Source: Myxococcales bacterium
GTDB lineage: Bacteria; Myxococcota_A; UBA9042; GCA-2863065
DNA length: 40,046 nucleotides
Assembly (NCBI GenBank): GCA_018780435.1
Contig: JADMJS010000014.1
Coordinates: forward strand, 1 to 40,046
Direction: 5' to 3'
In this document: one piece after another, positions 17,617 through 24,724 of the stretch
Layout of the letters: each line of letters opens with the position of its first letter
How positions within the stretch are numbered: the stretch's first letter is position 1
Notes under the pieces: generated by a model
Told to the model about the DNA's origin: nothing
The model's input: the letters and a program-made list of their open reading frames with translations, nothing else
Databases searched by the model: none
Made by a program: the position numbers and the translations under genes

Positions 17617-17655
17617 GTGACCTCGATGCCTCGTGGGAGGGCGAGAGGAGCATGA
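17617..17655 (+). CDS. Possible 12-codon leader peptide in the riboswitch expression platform
   Basis: A GTG at 17617, seven bases after GGGGG, opens a frame reading MTSMPRGRARGA and stopping with TGA at 17653-17655. That stop overlaps an ATG (ATGA at 17652), the arrangement used for translational coupling. An internal ATG at 17626 is an alternative start. An AUG-UGA start-stop pair at 17615-17620 sits in another frame behind the same ribosome-binding site. This is too short to be sure it is translated. Confidence 0.25.
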   Translation: MTSMPRGRARGA

Positions 17656-17679
17656 CCGCCGTTGCGGTCACGTCCTCTC
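17643..17679 (+). promoter_or_regulatory. Expression-platform hairpin sequestering a Shine-Dalgarno and ATG
   Basis: GAGAGGA (17643-17649) pairs with TCCTCTC (17673-17679), and inside it TGACCGC (17653-17659) pairs with GCGGTCA (17664-17670) around a CGTT loop. The structure buries an AGGAG motif and the ATG at 17652. The left inner arm contains ACCGC, complementary to GCGGT in the riboswitch loop L5 (17272-17276), so a loop-loop contact typical of cobalamin riboswitches is possible. Without a U tract it could still act as a terminator. Confidence 0.55.
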
Positions 17680-17804
17680 ATCCGCCTAGTGCGCATCTCG
17701 TCCGCGGGGACGAAGGTCGGCTTGCGACGTCCTGTCTTGGACCGAGCGCGCCGACGTCTCTGCGACTAGAAGGCCCCCGGTGGGGCCGATGGAGCGACGA
17801 GACG

Positions 17805-18998
17805 ATGGCGACTCAGCACCGAATGGTGGGATCCGTTCGCAACGAACCGACGGCGCGTAGCGCGTTCCCGGCAGTGCCTTCACACGCGGCCATCCGACGC
17901 TTCATGGCGGTGACGACCGCCTTTCTCGCCACGGCCTGTGAGGCCGCGACCGAGTCCACGGCAAGCAACCCGAACGACGCCGATGTGACGGCGCCGACGG
18001 CCGACGGCGCGTTCGGCACCGCGACCGATGTGGAGCACATCGACACCGACCCGGCCAAGAACGACGGCGCAAACAGCGACGCCGTGTCCGAGGACGTGCC
18101 GTTGACGCCGGTCGAGCTTCCCCCCTGCCTCGCCCCGAGCTTCCCTCAGCTCGATCGATATCCACCGGGGACCTCCCTACCCTTCGAGGCCACAGAGGGG
18201 ACCGAGGTCGCGCTGACGCTGCACCCAGATGAAGCGCCGGCATGGGCGGCGGGACCAACGCTCATACTCCCGACCACCCTTGGCCCCGCGCTTGTCCATG
18301 CGCGCAGCGTCGGTTGCGACGCCGTCGCCACCGCAGTGACCAGCGCGACCATCGAGATCGCTGACGGCTACGCGTCGGCGGCCGATGTCGCGGTCGCCCC
18401 GTCGGATCCCGCCATCAAAGGCTGGGCGAACGAGGTGGTCTCCGTCGTCTATGGGAGCGGGGTCGACGAGACGTGGCGTCTCCCGGACGAGGCGCTCGGC
18501 CCCGCCGGCGACGACGCGCTCGCGACCCTCGTCCTTGGCAACGGCGGGCAGGTAACGCTGGCCTTCGAGCCGCCGATTCGGGACGAGAGCGGCCCCGACT
18601 TCGCCGTCTTCGAGAACGCGTTCCTGCAGTTCTATGAGCTGGCGTTTGTCGAGGTGTCGAGCGACGGCGTTCACTTTGAGCGATTCGCGAGCCGCTACCT
18701 CGGGACCGAGCCGGTCTCGCCCTACGGCTACCACGACTCGACCTGGATCGGCGGGCTCGCCGGCAAGCATCCTCTGGGATACGGAACACCTTTCGACCTC
18801 GAATGGCTACGCTCCGCGTCGGCCGTTCAACTCAAGCTCGTCGACCTAGACGCCATCCGCTACGTCCGAATCATCGACATCGTCGGCGACGGTCAGACCT
18901 CGGACAGCTTCGGTGCGCCAATCTATGATCCGACGCCGACGTTCGGATCAGGCGGCTTCGACCTCGACGCGGTCGCCCGGCTCAGCACGGCCCCGTGA
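17805..18998 (+). CDS. B12-locus surface lipoprotein ('cell surface protein' type)
   Basis: A predicted lipoprotein with the lipobox 'FLATAC' (C45 with this start) and an acidic Asp/Thr-rich tether. The conserved C-terminal domain contains 'GPDFAVFENAF', 'ELAFVEVSSDGVHFERF', 'AGKHPLGYGTPFDL' and 'YVRIIDIVGDG'. I recall this set from 'cell surface proteins' that sit next to TonB receptors; its function is not known to me. Being first under the cobalamin riboswitch, it probably takes part in B12 capture. The start is uncertain: the frame is open from 17652, the ATG at 17805 has GGAG ten bases upstream, and a GTG at 17874 would give a compact 22-residue lipoprotein signal with two Arg. GC at third positions rises only after about 17900. 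The stop overlaps the receptor's GTG. Confidence 0.82.
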   Translation: MATQHRMVGSVRNEPTARSAFPAVPSHAAIRRFMAVTTAFLATACEAATESTASNPNDADVTAPTADGAFGTATDVEHIDTDPAKNDGANSDAVSEDVPLTPVELPPCLAPSFPQLDRYPPGTSLPFEATEGTEVALTLHPDEAPAWAAGPTLILPTTLGPALVHARSVGCDAVATAVTSATIEIADGYASAADVAVAPSDPAIKGWANEVVSVVYGSGVDETWRLPDEALGPAGDDALATLVLGNGGQVTLAFEPPIRDESGPDFAVFENAFLQFYELAFVEVSSDGVHFERFASRYLGTEPVSPYGYHDSTWIGGLAGKHPLGYGTPFDLEWLRSASAVQLKLVDLDAIRYVRIIDIVGDGQTSDSFGAPIYDPTPTFGSGGFDLDAVARLSTAP

Positions 18999-21091
18999 TC
19001 CCAGGCCTGCCATGGCTCCTCGTCCACGGCGTCGCCGCCGGCGTCATTGCCGCGCCGCCAGGGGGGGAGCCGCGTCCACTCGACGTGCCGGCCATTGACG
19101 TCCGTGCGAAGCGCCGTCTCGATGGCACGGCCGCGACGACGACGCTGGATCGCGCCCAACTCTCGGAAGACGCGTTACAGGACTTGCCATCGGTGCTCGA
19201 CGAAGCACCGTCGTTGCGGGTGTCACAGCTCGGGGGACTCGGTAGCTTCGCATCGGTCAGCGTCCGAGGCTCAAGCGCGGAGCAGGTGCAGGTAACCCTC
19301 GACGGCATCCCGCTCAACACGGCGGACGGGGGCCCTGTGGACCTCTCGCTCTTGTCGCTCGGCCCCCTCGAACGCGTGGACATTTATCGGGGGATGGCAC
19401 CACTCGATCTCGGTGGGAGCGCGATCGGCGGGGCCGTCGCCCTTCAGACCCGCGAAGTTCGGGGCGCGGCGCTCGAGCTCGAAGCCGGCGGCGGCTCCTT
19501 CGGGACGCGGCTCGCGCGGATGTGGTCCTCGTGGGGCAGTCGTCGTGGCGGGGTCGCCTTGGCCGTCGATTACCTCGGGAGTCAGGGCGACTTCGACTAC
19601 GTCGACGACGGCGGGACACTCTTCGGAGGACCGGCGACCGACGACGATACGTTAGTGACGCGCGAAAACGCCGACTTCAACCAGATCTCCGTCCTCTCTC
19701 GGGGGCACGTGTCGGTGGGCCCCATTCGGTTCCGCTCGACGAACCACTTTGTCGCCCGCGAAAGTGGCCTACCGGGGCTCGGGCTCTTTCCGACGCGCTC
19801 CGCCCGCCTCGAGACCCTCCGAAACATCTCCGGGGCCTCGATATCTACGACGGAGCTCGGCCCATGGCGCACGACAGTGACGCTCACCCCCTGGACTTCC
19901 GTGTCGCGCCTCTCGTTCGAGGACCCCCTTGGGGAGCTGGGCCTCGCCGTGCCCGAAGCGACGCGGGATCGGCTCTGGGCCATCGGCGCCCGTGCGCTCC
20001 TGAGGAGTGTGTTCCCCATCGGCGAAGACGACGAGCAGCGCGTCACGATGCGGCTCCTGGGCGACTATCGGCACGAGTCGTTCACCCCATCGAGCCTGGG
20101 CGTAACCGGTCGCGAATCGGCTCGCGATTCGGGCACTGTCGGCGGCGAGCTGAGTTGGAGCCATGACGACCTAGGGCTGGAGCTCGTCGTCGGTGCTCGG
20201 GCCGAGATGACCCGAAACGACGTGGTCGCTCGGAACGTGGAGCCGGGTGAAGCGCGCTTCACGGACGCCAGCCACGTCGAGGCCGCTACCTGGCGCGTGG
20301 CAGCGCTGTGGCGGCATGAGACCGGCGTCTCCCTCCGTGCGAGTGCGGCGAGCAGCCTACGTATGCCCTCGCTCTTCGAGCTCTTCGGCAACACTGGCGC
20401 CGTTCTCGGCAACCCGACCTTAGGTCCGGAGAGGGCGATCGCGACTGACTTCGGAATAGCCTGGTCGCCCGATCCCTATGGGACAGAGGAGCGCCCGATC
20501 CGCCTCGCCGCCGAGCTCTTCGGCTTCCTGTCGTTCGCGGAGGACCTCATCGTGCTCGTGCAGAACGGCCAGGCCGTCGCCCATGCCGAGAACGTCTCCT
20601 CGTCGCGTACGGCCGGGGTCGAGCTGGGCATCAGCCTCGACAGCCCATGGGTCGGCGCTCGCCTCTCCGGGACCTTCCTCGACGCCATCAATACGTCCGA
20701 GATCGCGGCCGAGCGCGGTAAGTCTTTGCCCAACCGCCCGCGGTGGAAGGGCTTTCTTCGTGTGGAGGGCCGCTCCCGCTTGGGCTCCAACTGGGGCGCC
20801 TTCCGGCTGAGCAGCGAGCTCGAGACGATGGACGGGAACTTCGTCGACGCGGCCAACAGCACCTTGCTGGAGCCGCGGCTGTGGCTCGGCGTCGGCGTCG
20901 GCGCCACGCTGTGGGAGGAGCTGGACGTGTCAGTGGACTTCAAGAATGTACTTGGAACGACGTCTCAGGACGTCATCGGGTATCCCCTCCCGGGCTTTCA
21001 GGCCATGGCCAGCGTGCGTTGGCAAGCCTTCGGCGCATCCACTCGGGCGTCGGGCCGGGGCGCCACCCACGGCAGCGAGGGGGCCCCGTGA
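18995..21091 (+). CDS. btuB: TonB-dependent receptor, BtuB-like
   Basis: A 698-residue outer-membrane receptor. A signal peptide ('PWLLVHGVAAGVIAAPP') is followed by a plug domain (about 45-160) with 'LPSVLDEAPSLRV', 'SVSVRGSSAEQVQVTLDGIPLN' and 'LERVDIYRGMAPLDLGGSAIGGAV'. A barrel of about 530 residues follows, with the family's 'SLRMPSLFELFG' and 'NPTLGPERA' segments. This is the BtuB/FepA group. The riboswitch upstream makes cobalamin the likely ligand (inference from context; BtuB and other small-ligand receptors share these motifs). It starts at a GTG overlapping the preceding stop and ends overlapping the next GTG, so the three B12-locus genes are translationally coupled. No TonB, ExbBD or BtuCDF genes are in the window. 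Confidence 0.93.
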   Translation: MIPGLPWLLVHGVAAGVIAAPPGGEPRPLDVPAIDVRAKRRLDGTAATTTLDRAQLSEDALQDLPSVLDEAPSLRVSQLGGLGSFASVSVRGSSAEQVQVTLDGIPLNTADGGPVDLSLLSLGPLERVDIYRGMAPLDLGGSAIGGAVALQTREVRGAALELEAGGGSFGTRLARMWSSWGSRRGGVALAVDYLGSQGDFDYVDDGGTLFGGPATDDDTLVTRENADFNQISVLSRGHVSVGPIRFRSTNHFVARESGLPGLGLFPTRSARLETLRNISGASISTTELGPWRTTVTLTPWTSVSRLSFEDPLGELGLAVPEATRDRLWAIGARALLRSVFPIGEDDEQRVTMRLLGDYRHESFTPSSLGVTGRESARDSGTVGGELSWSHDDLGLELVVGARAEMTRNDVVARNVEPGEARFTDASHVEAATWRVAALWRHETGVSLRASAASSLRMPSLFELFGNTGAVLGNPTLGPERAIATDFGIAWSPDPYGTEERPIRLAAELFGFLSFAEDLIVLVQNGQAVAHAENVSSSRTAGVELGISLDSPWVGARLSGTFLDAINTSEIAAERGKSLPNRPRWKGFLRVEGRSRLGSNWGAFRLSSELETMDGNFVDAANSTLLEPRLWLGVGVGATLWEELDVSVDFKNVLGTTSQDVIGYPLPGFQAMASVRWQAFGASTRASGRGATHGSEGAP

Positions 21092-22305
21092 CGCGACCGG
21101 GTGCGCTAGCCCTCGCGATGCTGCTCCTCGGCTGCCAGGAGGTCGCTCTCGACGCGGTGCGTGGTGATGAGAAGGACTGCTCGCTCGCGCTCATCGCCAC
21201 GGACTACGCATCGACCAGCGTCGCGCTCCTGAATCGCGACGGCACCTTGTGCGTCGAGCCCCTCCTCCACAGCGGCTCGGCGTCAGCGGGGGTCGTGACA
21301 GCGCTCTCCGGCGACGTCGTCCTCCCGAGCCACCCCTCCCCAGACGGCCGGTTGCTGCTCATCGACCGCTATCCGAACGCGGTCCTGACGTGGATCGACA
21401 CCGAGACGAACGCCGTTGCGCAGACGAGTGTCGCGACCGGGTTCGCGTCGAATCCGCATGACGCGTTGACGGTCCTTGGCGAGCTGCTCGTGACTCGCAG
21501 CGCCCAGAACCCCTCACCCGGCCAGGAGCCGTTCGATGGTGGCGGCGACGTGCTCATTCTGAGTGGGACGCCACCCGCGCCCGTGGCCCGAATCGGGCTC
21601 GAGGCCCTCGCGGACAGCGGCTTCGATCCGAAGCCGTCGGCGATGGCGCCAGTCGCGGACGATCGCGTCGCCGTCGGGCTCGCTCACTTGAGCCGTGACT
21701 TCGCCCAGGGCGGACCTGGACGGCTTGCGGTCGTCGATGCGTCGGCGCGCCAGGTCGTGGCATCGGTGGCGCTCGAAGGGCTGACGAACTGCGGCAGTGT
21801 CACGCGGAGGTCTGCGGGCGCGGTCGTGGTCGTCTGCTCAGGCGTCTTTCAACAGCCACCTCGGCGCGATCGGTCTGCGCTCCTGGTCGTATCGGTCGGC
21901 GAATCGGACGCGACCGTCTCGGCGCGATGGGATGCGGAATCGCTCGCGGGCGACGCGCTCGCCTTCGGGACGACGCTCCTGAGCGAGACGACCGCTCTCG
22001 TGCCGGTCTTCGGCGACCTCGGGACCGGCTCGCGGGACCGGCTCATCCGAGTTGACCTCGACACCGGCGACGCCACGGACCTCGGCATCGAGAGCGCCGC
22101 CTTCGAACTCGGATCGCCCTTCTGGGTCCCCGCGGACCGGCTCCTGCTAGTCCCGGACGCCGATCGCCGCACGCCCCGGCTGTTGCGATACCGCCTCCCG
22201 AACGACACCAGCGTCCCCGAACCGCTCGAGCCGCTGACGGTAACGCCCCAGTCGGGACTGCCGCCCCGGCACCTGGGCGCGCTGCTCAGGACTTTTCGCC
22301 GATGA
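21088..22305 (+). CDS. BtuG-like propeller lipoprotein in the B12 locus
   Basis: A 405-residue lipoprotein starting at a GTG that overlaps the receptor stop (GTGA). The signal 'ALALAMLLLGC' gives lipidated C16. The mature part is strand-rich with propeller repeats ('TSVALLNRDGTLCVEPLL', 'PSPDGRLLLIDRYPNAVLTWIDTETNAVAQ', 'GRLAVVDASARQVVASV', 'RLIRVDLDTGDATDLG'). In Bacteroides, the surface lipoprotein BtuG, a beta-propeller with extreme B12 affinity, is encoded beside BtuB and caps it. The same gene position, lipidation and fold class suggest this is a functional counterpart. Sequence homology to BtuG cannot be judged by eye, so the call rests on context and architecture. It is the last gene of the unit. 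Confidence 0.87.
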   Translation: MTRPGALALAMLLLGCQEVALDAVRGDEKDCSLALIATDYASTSVALLNRDGTLCVEPLLHSGSASAGVVTALSGDVVLPSHPSPDGRLLLIDRYPNAVLTWIDTETNAVAQTSVATGFASNPHDALTVLGELLVTRSAQNPSPGQEPFDGGGDVLILSGTPPAPVARIGLEALADSGFDPKPSAMAPVADDRVAVGLAHLSRDFAQGGPGRLAVVDASARQVVASVALEGLTNCGSVTRRSAGAVVVVCSGVFQQPPRRDRSALLVVSVGESDATVSARWDAESLAGDALAFGTTLLSETTALVPVFGDLGTGSRDRLIRVDLDTGDATDLGIESAAFELGSPFWVPADRLLLVPDADRRTPRLLRYRLPNDTSVPEPLEPLTVTPQSGLPPRHLGALLRTFRR

Positions 22306-22424
22306 CGGGGCACGGTGTCGTTTCGAGGGGGCCAGCCGCTCGCTAGCAAGATCGACATTCTGCCTTGCTGCCGGTCTACTGCGCCGGTGGTTCGAGCCGC
22401 ATCCGCCATCTACAGGGAGTCCCG

Positions 22425-23165
22425 ATGAACCTTCTTTACGCCGCCGCCTTGACCGCCATTGCTTTCGTCACCGAGGGTCCTCGGACCATTCAGGACCTGG
22501 AGAAGGTCCCGGAGGTCGCTCGTAAGGACGTGACCGACTACGCCAACGAGAAAGTGCACGGCAAGGCCAGCGTCATCGACGTCGAGCACATGCAGACCGA
22601 CAACCTCGACGGCGGGAAGAACACCGACACACACGTCCTCCTCGCCGAGGAAGCCGGCTCGGGTGGAGGGTGCCGCTACCGAGAGCATAAGATCTCGCGC
22701 GAGGCTTACGACAAAGACGGCGCCGGCAACGCCGAAGGGAGCGCCGGCGAATACGCGTCGGACTGCTGTGCGCTCGTGAACGACTTCCCCTGCGACCGGA
22801 GCGGCCTTGACTGGATGCTCCATTACGACCGTGCGCGCCGGTCCGGCAACGGCAAGGCGCTGGCGAAGCTCGCCTACAAGGCCTTTCACTGGAAGCTCTA
22901 CACGGTCGACAACGAGAAGCCGGTCTCGAGCACGATGAAGTACTCGGTCGCCGATCTCGAGAAGGGTAAGAAGATCGACCGTTTGCCCGCCGTGGACCCG
23001 CTTCGGATGGCGGTCTCGTGCGAGCCGCCCGACGAGAAGGGCTACTTCATCTGCCGCGCCAGCCAGGGTGGAAACCACCTGACCTTCGAGTGGCGCCACG
23101 TCGGTGACAAGACCAAGAAGAAGTTCGAGACCAAGCTGGTGCGCATCGAGTCTCAAGAACACTGA
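22425..23165 (+). CDS. Secreted Cys-containing protein of unknown function
   Basis: A 246-residue protein not recognised. A short N-terminal hydrophobic stretch ('LLYAAALTAIAFV') suggests export. The mature part is rich in Lys and Asp and has Cys in a cluster, 'GGGCRYREHK', 'SDCCALVNDFPCDR', 'VSCEPPDEKGYFICR', which could form disulfides outside the cytoplasm. The start at 22425 follows GGGAG at a suitable distance. It is 119 bases downstream of the BtuG-like gene without a clear terminator between them, so membership in the B12 unit cannot be excluded. Confidence 0.8.
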   Translation: MNLLYAAALTAIAFVTEGPRTIQDLEKVPEVARKDVTDYANEKVHGKASVIDVEHMQTDNLDGGKNTDTHVLLAEEAGSGGGCRYREHKISREAYDKDGAGNAEGSAGEYASDCCALVNDFPCDRSGLDWMLHYDRARRSGNGKALAKLAYKAFHWKLYTVDNEKPVSSTMKYSVADLEKGKKIDRLPAVDPLRMAVSCEPPDEKGYFICRASQGGNHLTFEWRHVGDKTKKKFETKLVRIESQEH

Positions 23166-23221
23166 TCGAGCTGTGCCGCGAGCGGGTTGACCCGTAAGCC
23201 GCGTGGACCGACTCTCGCGGC

Positions 23222-24724
23222 GTGCCTGTCCCCCTCTCCCACTCGACGACCGAACGACACGGGCTGCGCCACTACCTCCTCGCGCTGGTGATCGCCGCCG
23301 TGGGCGCCTTCACGGTGGGCCCATGGCTCGTGCGCTCGGTCACAGCGATCGGCACCCCGTTCCCGCTCGACTACGGCGAGGGCCCGCTGCTCGACCAGGC
23401 GCGCCGTCTGCTCGACGGCCAGCCGCTCTACCCGCCCGACCTCACGGTGCCGCCCCACGTCGTCGCCAACTACCCGCCGCTCTACCCAGCGCTCACAGCC
23501 GCCGTGACGCTGTTCACGGGGCCCTCGTACGCGCCAGGGCGCCTCTTCTCCCTCATCGGCGTCCTGCTCGCTGCCGCCTCGCTCGGTGCCGTAGCGAGGC
23601 GCCTGACCGGGTCCTTCACGGCCGGGCTCACGACCGCCCTCATCCTCGTGACCGCACCGTACGTCGCGAGTTGGTCGCTCCTCGCCCGCGTCGATGGCCT
23701 CGCCCTCGGCCTATCGTCGTTGGGCCTCGCGCTGGCGCTCCACGGGCGCTGGCGAGCCGGCCTCCTCGTCGTCCTGGCCGCCGTCTTCACGCGTCAGACG
23801 GCCATCCTCGTCGTGCCCTTGAGCGTGTTCGCATGGGCCTCCGCCACGGGATCACTGCGAGACGCCTGGAGGCCCTTCACCCTCGTCGCGGCAGTTGGCG
23901 TGGCGCTCGGCGCCTTGTTCCTGGCCATGACCCACGGAGGCGCGTGGTTCCACCTCGTCACGGCCAACGTCAACGCCTTCGATTGGGCGGTCACCGCGGC
24001 GGTGCTGAGCGACCTCGCGACACAGCTCGCCCTCCCCATCACGCTCACCGTCGCGGCCGTCGCGACCGCCGCCCGTCGCCGAGACTGGCCCGTCGTCTCG
24101 CTACTCGGCGCCATCACGCTACTGTCGCTGATTCCGGCCGTGTCGGTCGGCAAGGTCGGCGCGAACGTGAACTACCTCTTCGACACGGTGGCGGCCCTCG
24201 CCCTCGGCACGGGCGTCGCCGTCGGTCAGTGGGACGCGGCGGTAGCCCCTACGAAGGTCGCGGCGTCACGACTCCGGTGGATTCCGGCGCTGGCGGTGTG
24301 TGGACATCTAGCCCTGATGGCACGGGACGATGCACCCACGAGCGTGGACCTCGCCCAGAGCCGTGAAGCCGGTGTCACCGTTCTCCGAAACGAAGTGAAG
24401 GCGACGCCCGGCCTGATACTGGCCGACGAAGACCTGGGGCTGCTCCCCCTCGAAGGCCGGCCCATCGTCTACCAGCCCTTCGAGATGACGCAGCTCGCGC
24501 GCAGTGGCCACTTCGACACGGCGCCGCTCGCCGCCGCGATCGAAAGGGGCGCGTTCAGCCTCGTCCTCTTGTACGCTCCGAGGGAGTGGGACGCTCCCGG
24601 CGCCCGCTGGACGCCCGATCTGTTGGCGGCGCTGTCGAAGCACTACGTTCCGACCGGCCGCCACGCCGACACATGGGTCCTGAGACCCTTGCCTTCAAAA
24701 GCCCTGGCCGCGACACCCGAGTGA
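23222..24724 (+). CDS. GT-C-type polytopic membrane glycosyltransferase-like protein
   Basis: A 500-residue membrane protein with about nine or ten hydrophobic segments. The first luminal loop contains 'FPLDYGEGPLLDQARRLLDGQPLYPPD' followed by 'YPPLYPAL', the acidic-loop pattern of GT39/GT87/ArnT-like enzymes that use polyprenyl-phosphate sugars. The Asp/Glu in 'DYGEG' would be catalytic. A soluble C-terminal part (about 385-500) follows the last helix, as in many family members. The acceptor is unknown. The start is a GTG at 23222 with no strong Shine-Dalgarno. Its stop overlaps the GTG start of the tandem kinase, so the two are probably co-translated. Confidence 0.85.
   Translation: MPVPLSHSTTERHGLRHYLLALVIAAVGAFTVGPWLVRSVTAIGTPFPLDYGEGPLLDQARRLLDGQPLYPPDLTVPPHVVANYPPLYPALTAAVTLFTGPSYAPGRLFSLIGVLLAAASLGAVARRLTGSFTAGLTTALILVTAPYVASWSLLARVDGLALGLSSLGLALALHGRWRAGLLVVLAAVFTRQTAILVVPLSVFAWASATGSLRDAWRPFTLVAAVGVALGALFLAMTHGGAWFHLVTANVNAFDWAVTAAVLSDLATQLALPITLTVAAVATAARRRDWPVVSLLGAITLLSLIPAVSVGKVGANVNYLFDTVAALALGTGVAVGQWDAAVAPTKVAASRLRWIPALAVCGHLALMARDDAPTSVDLAQSREAGVTVLRNEVKATPGLILADEDLGLLPLEGRPIVYQPFEMTQLARSGHFDTAPLAAAIERGAFSLVLLYAPREWDAPGARWTPDLLAALSKHYVPTGRHADTWVLRPLPSKALAATPE

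Noticed and set aside
17615..17620. AUG-UGA start-stop element as a separate gene
   Set aside because: It encodes no peptide beyond one residue; it is mentioned only as a possible ribosome-stalling site in the B12 leader.
23203..24366. A 387-codon frame overlapping the glycosyltransferase
   Set aside because: Its translation is dominated by Arg, Pro and Ala without hydrophobic patterning, while the overlapping frame encodes regular membrane helices.
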